Shown here in pieces: positions 26,595-34,628 of a stretch of 64,000 nt of DNA (position 1 is the stretch's first letter; each line of letters opens with the position of its first letter). Location of the stretch: NCBI GenBank assembly GCA_944362615.1, contig CALVTM010000002.1, positions 229,453-293,452 of the forward strand. The letters are read 5' to 3'. Position numbers and translations under genes: made by a program. The notes beneath the pieces are model-generated. The model made no database searches, had not been told where the DNA came from, and saw only the letters and a list, made by a program, of their open reading frames with translations. Source of the DNA: an uncultured Clostridia bacterium. GTDB taxonomy: Bacteria; Bacillota; Clostridia; Christensenellales; Pumilibacteraceae.

Positions 26595-27415
26595 TGAAAG
26601 TCGATTGTCACAACCACTCGCTGTTCTCACCCGACAGCTCACGTCCGCCCGAAGAGGGCGCGGCAGTAGCCGCCGAAAAAGGGTTCGGGTATCTCGCATT
26701 CACCGAACATATGGATCTCGGTTTTCCGAACGATGCGCGTCCGGAAGGTGAATTTATATTCAATTACCTGATAACCGACGAATATTTCAGGCGCATGGAA
26801 AAACTGCAGAGCGATATGCCGGAGATCAGTCTTTGCGCCGGAGTTGAAGTGGGATATACTCCGGAAGACGTGCCGGAGATCATGAGCAAACTGTCTGATT
26901 ATCCGTTCGGTTATGTGATAAATTCAGTGCATATCTGTCACGGACTGGACTGCTACTGGAAAAAGTACTGGGTGGGTTACGACCGCAGACAGGCATATCT
27001 CGAGTATCTCAGATGTGTGCGCGAAAGTCTGGACGCGCCCTACCGCTGGGACGCCGTCGGACATCTCGGCTACATCGGACGCCCTTCCCCGTTCGAACGA
27101 AAGACCCTCGTGTATTCGGATTTTCCGGAAGAGCTGGACGATATACTCACTGTCATAATACGCAAAGGAAAAATTCTTGAAGCCAATTCGTCTGTAGGCG
27201 GATGCGCCGCTGAAGGTACTTTGTGTCTGCCGGATATCAGCATTTTCCGAAGGTATTATGAGCTGGGCGGACGTAAAATCAATTTCGGAAGCGATTCACA
27301 CCGCTCCGAACGCACGGGATATAATTACGATATAGTTGCAGACGCCCTTAAAAATATCGGTTTTGACAAATGGACGCTTGTGAAAAACGGTAAGGAATTT
27401 ACGGAGGATATTTAA
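26594..27415 (+). CDS. PHP-domain phosphatase, HisK-type histidinol-phosphatase family
   Basis: 273-residue PHP-domain protein. The metal-binding residues are seen in order: VDCHNHSLFSPDS (HxH at residues 5-7), FTEHMDLG, GVEVGYTPE, NSVHICHG, VGHLGYIGR and NFGSDSHRS. This fits histidinol-phosphatase (HisK), which makes histidinol in histidine synthesis. hisC is 20 kb away and no other his genes are here, so another phosphoester substrate is possible. It overlaps the upstream loader gene by one base. Confidence 0.8.
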   Translation: MKVDCHNHSLFSPDSSRPPEEGAAVAAEKGFGYLAFTEHMDLGFPNDARPEGEFIFNYLITDEYFRRMEKLQSDMPEISLCAGVEVGYTPEDVPEIMSKLSDYPFGYVINSVHICHGLDCYWKKYWVGYDRRQAYLEYLRCVRESLDAPYRWDAVGHLGYIGRPSPFERKTLVYSDFPEELDDILTVIIRKGKILEANSSVGGCAAEGTLCLPDISIFRRYYELGGRKINFGSDSHRSERTGYNYDIVADALKNIGFDKWTLVKNGKEFTEDI

Positions 27416-27419
27416 ACTG

Positions 27420-27623
27420 ATGGCACTGCTTTCTTTTGTTTGTACTGTGTGCGGTCACCGACAGGAAGAACTCGTCAGATCCGCTGAGGAAGCACCCGCA
27501 TGCGAAAAATGCGGCGGTAAAATGAAACAGAGCTTTTCGGGAAAATGCTACGGCAGCATAGGCGGCTGCAGCAGTTCCGAATGCACTCATAACTGCGCGA
27601 CCTGTAAGGGCTGCGGTAAATAA
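27420..27623 (+). CDS. Small FmdB-like zinc-ribbon protein
   Basis: 67-residue protein with ten cysteines. FVCTVCGHRQEEL and CEKCGGKMKQSFSGK make an N-terminal zinc ribbon of the FmdB/regulatory-protein type. A C-terminal cysteine-rich tail follows (GGCSSSECTHNCATCKGCGK). No catalytic motif is seen. It starts 4 nt after the PHP gene and precedes the nitroreductase by about 30 nt, so it is probably cotranscribed. A metal- or redox-related role is possible but not shown. Confidence 0.65.
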   Translation: MALLSFVCTVCGHRQEELVRSAEEAPACEKCGGKMKQSFSGKCYGSIGGCSSSECTHNCATCKGCGK

Positions 27624-27654
27624 AAGCAAAACTATCTTTACGGAGGTTTATACT

Positions 27655-28203
27655 ATGGACGCATTACAATGTATTATGTCAAGACGGACGTGCCGCGCCT
27701 TCAAGCCGGATATGCCGTCAAAAGACGATATCAATACCGTGCTTGAAGCAGCGCGCAACGCTCCGAGCGGCATGAGCAGATTTACACGACATTTTGCAGT
27801 CGTTACGGATAAGAACTGGCTCGACCGCATGAACGAACGCGTGCGCACTATCGCGGGAGAGGCTTCGGTGTCATCCAATCTTGAAAGAAACGGCGCGAAA
27901 GGCTACAGCTGCAATTACCATTCGCCTGTATTCATCATCGTTTCGGCGGACTCTTCGTTCAACACATCGCGTGACGACTGTTCGTGCGCCCTCGAAAACA
28001 TGTTTCTTGCCGCGAACGCTCTCGGTCTGGGTTCCTGTTGGATCAATCAGCTCGGCGGAGACAACTGCGAAAAACTCCGCGACCTGCTTTCTGAAGTAGG
28101 TGTACCGGCTTCCCATAAGGTATACGGCTGCTGCGCTCTCGGATATGCCGCCGCAGACCCCTCGCCCAAGAAGCCCAGAACGGAAGTTATAGAGTTCTTC
28201 TGA
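27655..28203 (+). CDS. Nitroreductase-family FMN oxidoreductase
   Basis: 182-residue nitroreductase fold protein. CIMSRRTCRAFKPDMPSKDD is the N-terminal FMN-binding arginine segment. AARNAPSGMSRF is the typical dimer/FMN segment, and ALGLGSCWINQLGG the glycine-rich C-terminal contact. It probably reduces nitro, quinone or flavin substrates with NAD(P)H; the substrate is unknown. GGAGG lies 9-10 nt before the ATG. It is the last gene of the dnaD cluster, before a terminator shared with the convergent ypeB. Confidence 0.85.
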   Translation: MDALQCIMSRRTCRAFKPDMPSKDDINTVLEAARNAPSGMSRFTRHFAVVTDKNWLDRMNERVRTIAGEASVSSNLERNGAKGYSCNYHSPVFIIVSADSSFNTSRDDCSCALENMFLAANALGLGSCWINQLGGDNCEKLRDLLSEVGVPASHKVYGCCALGYAAADPSPKKPRTEVIEFF

Positions 28204-28310
28204 TAATAGGGCTGACGCGATACCGGGTATGACGTGCTTGTAACGTATATCGGTTTCCGCTTTACATCTTAATCGCCGTCTTAAAAAAAGCGGCAAAAAC
28301 GACGCATAAA

Positions 28311-28352
28311 AACGCACCCCGGAAGTTTATCCGACTTTCAGGGCGCGTTTTT
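28311..28352. terminator. Bidirectional terminator between nitroreductase and ypeB
   Basis: Imperfect long hairpin, AAACGC..CCC..GGAAGT pairing with ACTTTC..GGG..GCGTTT, followed by T-rich sequence on the plus side and A-rich on the other. Confidence 0.65.
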
Positions 28353-28375
28353 GTTTTACGGACTCAGCAGCATTT

Positions 28376-29674
28376 TCAGATAACTTCGCCGTCAAGGATA
28401 CGAAGTATATCCACCTGTTTACCTGTCACAGCATCTACATATACAAAATAATCCAGACCGTTATATTCGGAGGAAACTTCATAGCACAGTTTTTCTCCCG
28501 ATCCTTTCGGGATCAGCGCAAGTCTGACATGCTCCACCGACAGTTTGGGGGATACGCAAGACCGCACGGCATCCTTGTCCATCAGTGACACGGGAAGATC
28601 TCTCTTCCGATGATTGGCACAGTAAGAGTACGCCTCCATTCCCGCAAGCGCGCCGTCAGACGCGCGCAGTTTGATCTTCACAAGGTCTGTATAATATACG
28701 GTTTCTCGTATTTCCGGAGCAAGCGTGACTATTATATATCCGTCAGCTTCATTGTACCATACGGGCGTAAGCGTATCCGAATATCCGGCACGCAGCGCGT
28801 AATCCAAAGCCTTGTCCTGCGCCTTAATCTGACCTATGCTTCCCTCTCCCGGCTCGCGGCACATCGAAAGCACCGCTATCTTACCGCCGTACACCGTCAC
28901 GGAAGCATAAGCCTCACAGCCGTCGCAACTGCCCTCAAATAAGTACATCTCGGCATCCCCCGTACTTCTGCCGCATGACCTGCCCTGCATACCCGTTCTA
29001 TCGGCAAGCTCTTTCGCCGCCTCCTCCTCGCTCACTTCCGGAAGTCCTTTAAGCCCTTTCCATGACGTGTCGCGGCTGTCGGAGAACGGTCCGTCATAAA
29101 TAATACCCGGATACTCCACATTGAAATCCCCTTCGCCTATATTGAAACTGCCCGTTTCATCAACGTCGGAAGCTATCGAATACTCGCCGCCGAGTTTTCC
29201 GGTCGCTTCCTCCAGCTTTTTACGGACTGCCGATACCGTCTTGTACAGCGACTCAAACTGGTCGGCATACTTCTCCGGATCCTCTCCCGCTTCTACCGCG
29301 CGGATATACCCGGACATGAAATCGGATACCTGATTGAGGAATTTTTCCAGACCGGAGTATGAATATACGTCTACAGGCAATGTCGCAACACGGGCAGCCG
29401 CGCTTCCGGCGCTTACACGTATATCGGATGCAAGAGATATATTCTCTTCCTCGCCGACGGAAACGAGCATCTTCGCAAGATTGTTTTCCGTTTCAGTCAC
29501 AGTATCCAGGCTTTCACACAATGCGGTCTCGTACATATAATCCACGCGGCGCGCCGACTCGTCCGCTTTCATGCGCAAACCGTGCATGCCAACTCCGAGC
29601 GCAATCACGGCTGCTATCAGACCGAGTATGACGAATACCGTCACCGCGATAAAAATCTTCATTGATGTCTTCAT
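28376..29674 (-). CDS. ypeB: Germination protein YpeB
   Basis: 432-residue protein. A single N-terminal membrane segment (FIAVTVFVILGLIAAVIALG) is followed by a coiled N-domain and C-terminal PepSY-like domains, for example the GEKLCYEVSSEYNGLDYFVYVDAVTG stretch near the end. YpeB is needed to stabilise and place the cortex-lytic enzyme SleB in the spore. The pairing with sleB directly upstream is the classic arrangement. The start at 29674 has AAGGGGG 5-6 nt upstream and lies just inside the sleB stop region, so the two are coupled. Confidence 0.9.
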   Translation of the reverse strand: MKTSMKIFIAVTVFVILGLIAAVIALGVGMHGLRMKADESARRVDYMYETALCESLDTVTETENNLAKMLVSVGEEENISLASDIRVSAGSAAARVATLPVDVYSYSGLEKFLNQVSDFMSGYIRAVEAGEDPEKYADQFESLYKTVSAVRKKLEEATGKLGGEYSIASDVDETGSFNIGEGDFNVEYPGIIYDGPFSDSRDTSWKGLKGLPEVSEEEAAKELADRTGMQGRSCGRSTGDAEMYLFEGSCDGCEAYASVTVYGGKIAVLSMCREPGEGSIGQIKAQDKALDYALRAGYSDTLTPVWYNEADGYIIVTLAPEIRETVYYTDLVKIKLRASDGALAGMEAYSYCANHRKRDLPVSLMDKDAVRSCVSPKLSVEHVRLALIPKGSGEKLCYEVSSEYNGLDYFVYVDAVTGKQVDILRILDGEVI

Positions 29675-29675
29675 A

Positions 29676-30371
29676 TTACCCCCTTGCAAACGAATGTCTG
29701 CCTATCGTGATCTCCACTTTCAAAGACCATATCCACTTGCTTGTTGCCGTCGCCGGATTGTAGTAGTAAAGGCATCCATTTGTCGGATCCCAGCCCTTAA
29801 GAGCGTCATCGGCAGCTCGGTATGCCGTGCTGTCCGGCGAATAATTGATCTGACCGTCGTTGACGCATGTGAACGCATACGGCTGGTAGATTACTCCTGA
29901 TACTGTATTCGGAAAAGATGCGGAATCTACCCGGTTCAGCACTACCGCAGCCACCGCCACCTGTCCCGTATAAGGCTCTCCGCGCGCTTCCGCGTATACG
30001 CACCTTGCAAGCAGATCTCTGTCTGATGACGAGTATCCGCCGCCTGACGATGATGACAGCGTTATTCCGAGCGCCCGCTCCGTCCATGTGCCTACTATGC
30101 CGTCTACAGTCAGTCCGTAGTCGCGCTGGAAAGCTTTGACGGCGGCTAAGGTCTTTGCGCCCCATATGCCGTCTACCGCTATCGTATAGTATCCCAGTTC
30201 CTTTAGCCTTCGCTGTACCGCGGATATGTTGTCCGACGTATCGCCCTTGACTATGTTGGCAGCTTCAGCCTGCATATAGCCGCTTGTCATTGCCGTCGTC
30301 AGACCGCCCGCAGCTACACCTACGCCAAGAGCCAATACAAGCGCAAGCAGCGCTATTCCCGCTTTTTTCAT
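29676..30371 (-). CDS. sleB: Spore cortex-lytic enzyme SleB
   Basis: 231-residue lytic transglycosylase that degrades cortex peptidoglycan during germination. An N-terminal signal/membrane segment (IALLALVLALGVGVAAGGL) leads to a peptidoglycan-binding repeat (VQRRLKELGYYTIAVDGIWG and VKAFQRDYGLTVDGIVG). The cell-wall hydrolase (SleB) domain follows a glycine/serine linker. It starts near LLARCVYAEARGEPYTGQVA with the catalytic Glu, and continues with VVLNRVDSASFPNTV and GQINYSPDSTAYRAA. AAAGGGGG lies before the ATG. A sigma-G-like promoter precedes it, as expected for forespore expression. Confidence 0.93.
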   Translation of the reverse strand: MKKAGIALLALVLALGVGVAAGGLTTAMTSGYMQAEAANIVKGDTSDNISAVQRRLKELGYYTIAVDGIWGAKTLAAVKAFQRDYGLTVDGIVGTWTERALGITLSSSSGGGYSSSDRDLLARCVYAEARGEPYTGQVAVAAVVLNRVDSASFPNTVSGVIYQPYAFTCVNDGQINYSPDSTAYRAADDALKGWDPTNGCLYYYNPATATSKWIWSLKVEITIGRHSFARG

Positions 30372-30382
30372 GTTTACCCCCT

Positions 30383-30414
30383 TTATTTTACAAAATACAA
30401 CATTTTAAGTATGC
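30383..30414 (-). promoter_or_regulatory. Candidate sigma-G promoter of sleB-ypeB
   Basis: On the minus strand GCATA (30414-30410) is an excellent forespore -35. It is followed by 18 bp and GTAAAATAA (30391-30383), a partial match to the sigma-G -10 (CATAnTA). Confidence 0.5.
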
Positions 30415-30441
30415 ACTGCTTACGGTTTTTTATTTGCAAAC

Positions 30442-30451
30442 GGTAAAAATA
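30442..30451 (+). promoter_or_regulatory. Candidate sigma-F -10 of spoIIR, leaderless spacing
   Basis: GGTAAAAATA matches the sigma-F -10 pattern GGnnAnAMTR at all fixed positions and ends 6 nt before the spoIIR ATG. No good -35 is found at the usual distance. Confidence 0.45.
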
Positions 30452-30457
30452 ACGGGT

Positions 30458-30973
30458 ATGAAAAAATATTTCTTACCCGTTTTACTTATTGTTTTATGTC
30501 TTGTTTCAGTTACGGCAATCCCGTTTACCGGATGCGCCTCAGACGATTCTCCCATCAGGATACATATACGCGCCAATTCCGATTCGGATCAGGATCAGGC
30601 TGTCAAATATGTAGTAAGAGATCAGATAGTAAATTATCTTACACCGTTGCTTTCGGGCGCGCGCAGCCGTAACGAAGCATTCCGTCTGGTAAGATCCCAT
30701 ACGGATGAAGCGGAAGATCTGGCGGCTTATGTTCTGTCCTCATGCGGGTTCGATTACGGCGCAACCGCCTACGTCTCGCGCGAACACTTCCCCGACCGCA
30801 GTTACGGCGACGTTTTTTATCCCGCAGGAATGTATGACGCCATCATCATTGAGCTCGGAAGCGGTTCGGGCGCAAACTGGTGGTGCGTCGCATATCCGCC
30901 GCTCTGCTTTTACGGAGAAGACGGCAGCATCGAATACGCAAGCATCATCGCGGAACTTCTGTCCAGGCTTTAA
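30458..30973 (+). CDS. spoIIR: Stage II sporulation protein R
   Basis: 171-residue exported signalling protein. It begins with a hydrophobic signal segment (FLPVLLIVLCLVSVTAIPFTGC). The hallmark IRIHIRANSDSDQDQAVKYVVRD follows near residues 32-54. SpoIIR is made in the forespore under sigma-F and triggers activation of sigma-E in the mother cell through SpoIIGA. The C-terminal NWWCVAYPPLCF is also typical. The ATG at 30458 is preferred because the protein start then carries a short signal peptide. There is no Shine-Dalgarno, and a sigma-F-like -10 lies 6 nt upstream. Its end overlaps ispE by 4 nt (convergent). Confidence 0.92.
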   Translation: MKKYFLPVLLIVLCLVSVTAIPFTGCASDDSPIRIHIRANSDSDQDQAVKYVVRDQIVNYLTPLLSGARSRNEAFRLVRSHTDEAEDLAAYVLSSCGFDYGATAYVSREHFPDRSYGDVFYPAGMYDAIIIELGSGSGANWWCVAYPPLCFYGEDGSIEYASIIAELLSRL

Positions 30974-31788
30974 CCGATGATCTTTACGCCGTTTGGTACG
31001 GAGTGTACGCTAAAACACCGGAAACCGTGTTCGGTAAAGCACTCCTCAGACTCCGGAGGCGCGTTCAGTATGAACATACATCCTCCGCTGCCCGTCATGA
31101 CCGCTTTCAGACCGCACTTCGCTGCAATATCGCCGCATTCGGACAGACGTCCGTTCAGACGACACGCGGGCGCGTAAAGATCGTTCGCAAATGCAGACGC
31201 CCTTCCCGATTCAATAACGCGTACAGCGGCTTCTCCGTCGTTGCTTACCGGCAGTCCCAGTTTATCGAACATCCTGTAGCACTCTGCAGTATCAACCGCT
31301 CCGCAGTCGATCACAAGCGCGGTGAAATCAAGCGGTGAAAGCCGCTCGATACTCTCCCCGGTACCCATCACCCGCGCACACCCGCCACGCATCATATACA
31401 TAACGTCGCTACCTATCTTAGCGGCTATCACAGAAAGATCGGACGGAGTGCCGCGCTCGGCAAGCAACCTTTCAGCGCAGTACAGCACACCGGCAGCATC
31501 GGCAGATGATCCGCCCATGCCGCCGCCTGACGGTATCCGCTTCTCTATCTCTGTGCGCAGACTCAGCCCGTAACGATCACGGACTGCTATTGCCGCACGG
31601 TATGCGGTGTTCCGTTCTTCGGGACAATCGGCGCCGTGCATGATCACACTTACCGAGTCCGCTTCCTCCACTGTCAGTACGTCGCCGAGATCCACCGAGT
31701 GCATGACACTGTCAAGTGTGTGCATGCCTCCGCGAGCGCCGGTTATGTACAGCGATAAATTAAGTTTTGCATATGCTTTTGCTTTCAT
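30970..31788 (-). CDS. ispE: 4-diphosphocytidyl-2-C-methyl-D-erythritol kinase
   Basis: 272-residue GHMP kinase of the non-mevalonate isoprenoid pathway. The N-terminal AYAKLNLSLYITG motif, the ATP loop PSGGGMGGSSADAAGVL near residue 87, and VMTGSGGCMFIL near the C-terminus are all seen. The ATG at 31788 has no ribosome binding site; a promoter -10 (TATAAT) ends 6 nt before it. It is a single-gene unit whose 3' end overlaps spoIIR by 4 nt. Confidence 0.93.
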   Translation of the reverse strand: MKAKAYAKLNLSLYITGARGGMHTLDSVMHSVDLGDVLTVEEADSVSVIMHGADCPEERNTAYRAAIAVRDRYGLSLRTEIEKRIPSGGGMGGSSADAAGVLYCAERLLAERGTPSDLSVIAAKIGSDVMYMMRGGCARVMGTGESIERLSPLDFTALVIDCGAVDTAECYRMFDKLGLPVSNDGEAAVRVIESGRASAFANDLYAPACRLNGRLSECGDIAAKCGLKAVMTGSGGCMFILNAPPESEECFTEHGFRCFSVHSVPNGVKIIG

Positions 31789-31794
31789 GATTAC

Positions 31795-31823
31795 ATTATA
31801 ACACCGCGGATGCTTTTTGACAA
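31795..31823 (-). promoter_or_regulatory. Sigma-A promoter of ispE, leaderless architecture
   Basis: On the minus strand TTGTCA, 17 bp spacer and perfect TATAAT end 6 nt before the ispE ATG. Confidence 0.78.
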
Positions 31824-31851
31824 GTACCCGCGGCGTTTCCGTTTTTTACCG

Positions 31852-33327
31852 TTATCCGGCTCTTCCCGAACGGAATACAAATACCTTTTCCCGCCGCGTA
31901 AGCGGAAATTCAAGATCCGGATTCTGCGACAATAACGTATCGGGCGATACAGACAACGCTTTCGCGCACGTCCAGAGCGTTTCGCCCGCCGACGCGGAGT
32001 ACATTGAAAGTACTCCCGTTCTGTCCGCTTTACCCTCTCCGCGCACTATACCGGTCACCGGCTGCACGCATACTTCGGTCGTACAGAGTACACGGAAATT
32101 CATCGTACATGAAACGGCTATCTCGCCTCTGCGCGCCGATCTCGCCATTACACTGCATACGCTCGCATCCACTATCGGCTGTTCGTTGTCCTCGGCAGAT
32201 ATGTCTGTTGTTATCCGGAACGGAATCTCAGCGTTACAGGAACTGCGTCTGCCCGCCTCGGCATCCGAATATATCACATATCCGCTGACGGCGCCTTCCA
32301 GAATCACTTTTCCTCCATCGGCGTATGCTGAAAGCGCGGTAAGTCCGAAACCGCATAATGACGTTATCTTATCCGCATTTTCACCTTCGGGTAGTGATAC
32401 CGTGCTCTCCGCCTTATCCGTCAGACAGTACGATCCGCTTACGATCATACCGCACAGCTCTCCTCTCGTAAGTTTCAGTTCGCTCGCCGGAGAAAATGCG
32501 TCGGTAACCGCCACAGCAGTCATCTCGCAATATACTTCGCCCGAAAGCTCGGCACTTGCGGATAACGTAACACCGCTTTCGCTCCTGCTCTCGGAGACGC
32601 TCACCGCGCCTATGCGCATAAATACCGTATCGCCGCGTCGTACTCCTTCTGCCGGCAGCTCGCAAGAGAACGGTAATTCACACGTAAACGGCACTACATT
32701 ACCCTCAACGGTCTTTCCTACACCGTCGAGTATAAATCTGCCTCCTGCAAAAACAGAGTCAAGAGCCGCTTCAGGAGCGCCCATATCCACGCCTGCATTA
32801 CAGCAAAGTACTTCAGCCATCTGGATCTTTTCGCTCTCCGTACTTTCTGCCCTTCCGGCAAGCCGTGCGGACAGTCTGGACAAATGCACCGTTTCGCTGT
32901 CCGCATAAATGTTTTCTTCGGTCTGCGGTGCGGATGGTATCACCGAATGCTCTTCGGCGAAAATTGTAACTTCGACAACCGATGCAAGCGCAATATTGCC
33001 TCCGTTTACCGAAACTATATCGGTATCCGTTACACGACATGCCGCCATAGCCCGCGTCTGCGGAGTGATTCCGGCTATTTCCGCTCTGTCGGAAATCTCA
33101 GCCCAGCCGCTTGCTTTTCGCATTCCGTCCTCGGTAGTGACGGTCAGTTCCACCGACTCCCTGCCGGATAAGCGTACTTCTCCGTTAAGCGTTTCGCTCA
33201 CCCTTACACTCGCCGCAGCGCTTACGCCGAGGACACCTACCGCATCATCGCACTTTACGTTGATATGCGCTATGGTCTGCACCACCGCCGCTTTCTTTAC
33301 ATATACAGCGCTCGTAGCTTCCGTCAT
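31852..33327 (-). CDS. DUF3794/LysM spore-coat assembly protein, SipL-like
   Basis: 491-residue protein made of repeated beta-rich DUF3794 modules. A C-terminal LysM domain follows (SAGETLWTCAKALSVSPDTLLSQNP). SipL of Clostridioides difficile has the same plan; it binds SpoIVA and anchors the coat to the forespore. The start MTEATSAVYVKK at 33327 is chosen because AAGGAGG lies 8-9 nt upstream. A longer reading begins outside any promoter or ribosome signal. A promoter matching the sigma-E consensus lies just upstream, which fits mother-cell expression. Confidence 0.82.
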   Translation of the reverse strand: MTEATSAVYVKKAAVVQTIAHINVKCDDAVGVLGVSAAASVRVSETLNGEVRLSGRESVELTVTTEDGMRKASGWAEISDRAEIAGITPQTRAMAACRVTDTDIVSVNGGNIALASVVEVTIFAEEHSVIPSAPQTEENIYADSETVHLSRLSARLAGRAESTESEKIQMAEVLCCNAGVDMGAPEAALDSVFAGGRFILDGVGKTVEGNVVPFTCELPFSCELPAEGVRRGDTVFMRIGAVSVSESRSESGVTLSASAELSGEVYCEMTAVAVTDAFSPASELKLTRGELCGMIVSGSYCLTDKAESTVSLPEGENADKITSLCGFGLTALSAYADGGKVILEGAVSGYVIYSDAEAGRRSSCNAEIPFRITTDISAEDNEQPIVDASVCSVMARSARRGEIAVSCTMNFRVLCTTEVCVQPVTGIVRGEGKADRTGVLSMYSASAGETLWTCAKALSVSPDTLLSQNPDLEFPLTRREKVFVFRSGRAG

Positions 33328-33356
33328 GATCGTTCGATCCTCCTTGTTATTCCCTC

Positions 33357-33386
33357 TACAATATGCCACGGCAGCAGATTTTATGA
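33357..33386 (-). promoter_or_regulatory. Candidate sigma-E promoter of the SipL-like gene
   Basis: On the minus strand TCATAAA, 14 bp, then CATATTGT. This is close to the sigma-E consensus (KMATATT, 14-15 bp, CATACAnT) and lies about 30 nt before the ribosome binding site. Confidence 0.55.
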
Positions 33387-33449
33387 CGAAAGAGTCCGCC
33401 GCACTGAAGTCCGGACGCATCACAAACAGTTAAGGGAGTGTCACCAGTA

Positions 33450-33482
33450 TAAAAAAAGTGAAACCCCTGATGGGATCTCACT
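33450..33482 (-). terminator. Terminator of the acidic zinc-ribbon gene
   Basis: On the minus strand AGTGAGATCCC pairs in part with GGGGTTTCACT and is followed by seven T. Confidence 0.75.
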
Positions 33483-33516
33483 CTTTTACGATCATGATCT
33501 GTTGATTTATATTTTT

Positions 33517-33978
33517 TCAGAAGTTTTCCCCGTCGTCCTCTTCGTCCTCTTCTGAATCATCCGCAAAATCATCCGGATTTATATATTCAAAATCATCTTC
33601 GGATACCTCTTCGGACTCTTCTTCTTCGGGCTCTTCTTCCTCTTCTTCGTCGAGGTCGGTCATGGGTATATCATCAAGGTCGCTGTCCATTTCAGCAGCT
33701 ACTTCCTCATCATCATTCCAGTTGTCCGTCTCCTCCTCATCCTTATCTTTGGAAGCACGTTCTTTCTTGCACTCTATGCACATATCCTCACCCTCTTCAC
33801 AGTAATTGGTGTGGCATATGGGACACAGCTTGCCTTCCGATTCATCCTCCTCATCGGGAAGAAGAAAATTTGCCTCGCCGATACCGAGTTCGGCTTTGCA
33901 CACATCGCAATACTTTTCCCGCGAATCCATGTAGTTCAGTTCGCATCTCGGGCAGAGTATATACGTTTTTTTCTCCAT
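33517..33978 (-). CDS. Two-zinc-ribbon protein with a long acidic tail, unknown function
   Basis: 153-residue protein. Two rubredoxin-like zinc ribbons come first: CPRCELNYMDSREKYCDVC (residues 9-27) and CPICHTNYCEEGEDMCIEC (near residue 52). The last 75 residues are almost only Asp and Glu with few basic residues. The plan, a nucleic-acid- or protein-binding head with a polyanion tail, recalls the acidic tail of RNA polymerase delta but there is no sequence relation. AGGAGAT lies about 9 nt before the ATG. It stands alone between terminators, and nothing in its surroundings gives a function. Confidence 0.75.
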   Translation of the reverse strand: MEKKTYILCPRCELNYMDSREKYCDVCKAELGIGEANFLLPDEEDESEGKLCPICHTNYCEEGEDMCIECKKERASKDKDEEETDNWNDDEEVAAEMDSDLDDIPMTDLDEEEEEEPEEEESEEVSEDDFEYINPDDFADDSEEDEEDDGENF

Positions 33979-34054
33979 AAGTGACTATCTCCTGCTACGG
34001 TCGTTATGACCGATTTATTATAATATTATTCTGCAGATCCCCTGCTCGTCATTC

Positions 34055-34540
34055 CTATCTTACAGAAAGATCTATAATGCGCTTCCCTTTTTTACGCGCG
34101 TAAGCAAGCGTGTTTGCCGTTCCGCCGGTCTCCGAATACAATACCACAAGCACCACATCGGAATTGTCCACCATATACCGGTTACGTCTGTTCATGCAGT
34201 ACTTCGTATAATCGTTGCCGAGTACGGTCACTTTACCGCACTTAGCAAGCACAGCGTCATACCTGAACCTGTCAGCCGATGCAAGACTGTCACGCTGACC
34301 GGCATAAGGCACCGCCGCCTCAAGCATGATGTCCGGGTATACGTCCATCAGATCTATCACGCATTCCGCAAACCATATGTCCGATCCGAGCGCCATTCCG
34401 GTGATAAAATGAGTGTATCCTTCACCTATCAGCCCGATGACCGACGCCCGCATACGCTCAACCAAAAGCTGCTGCTCCCGGCTTCCTTCCCTGAAGGGCA
34501 GCTTATGCGGACGATTCCCAGTTAAGCATACTGCGTTCAT
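34055..34540 (-). CDS. YpsA-like SLOG-fold (DUF1273) protein
   Basis: 161-residue Rossmann-like protein of the SLOG superfamily. It shows NAVCLTGNRPHKLPF at the start, FITGMALGSDIWFAE near residue 47, and YSETGGTANTLAYARKKGK near the end. The glycine-rich motifs could bind a nucleotide or ADP-ribose-like ligand. YpsA/GpsB-linked roles in cell division are known in some Firmicutes but not here. The ATG at 34540 is preferred because it gives the conserved N-terminus and lies 6 nt after a promoter -10. The longer upstream reading crosses the divergent promoter region. Predicted to be leaderless. Confidence 0.82.
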   Translation of the reverse strand: MNAVCLTGNRPHKLPFREGSREQQLLVERMRASVIGLIGEGYTHFITGMALGSDIWFAECVIDLMDVYPDIMLEAAVPYAGQRDSLASADRFRYDAVLAKCGKVTVLGNDYTKYCMNRRNRYMVDNSDVVLVVLYSETGGTANTLAYARKKGKRIIDLSVR

Positions 34541-34546
34541 AGCGTT

Positions 34547-34575
34547 ATTATACACACAGTACTGTATAATGTCAA
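34547..34575 (-). promoter_or_regulatory. Sigma-A promoter of ypsA-like gene, leaderless architecture
   Basis: On the minus strand TTGACA, 17 bp spacer and TATAAT (both perfect) end 6 nt before the ATG at 34540. Confidence 0.82.
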
Positions 34576-34593
34576 TAGTTTTCGCAAATAATG

Positions 34594-34622
34594 TTGACAT
34601 AAGTTTACGCATAAAATATAAT
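34594..34622 (+). promoter_or_regulatory. Sigma-A promoter of pepV, leaderless architecture
   Basis: TTGACA (34594-34599), 17 bp spacer and TATAAT (34617-34622), both perfect, end 6 nt before the ATG at 34629. Its -35 is separated from the divergent ypsA -35 by 18 bp. Confidence 0.82.
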
Positions 34623-34628
34623 AAAAAC

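Noticed and set aside
31817..32908. A 363-codon Ser/Pro-rich plus-strand frame opposite the SipL-like gene
   Set aside because: Antisense to a repeat-rich real gene with a ribosome binding site; low complexity is explained by the reverse complement.
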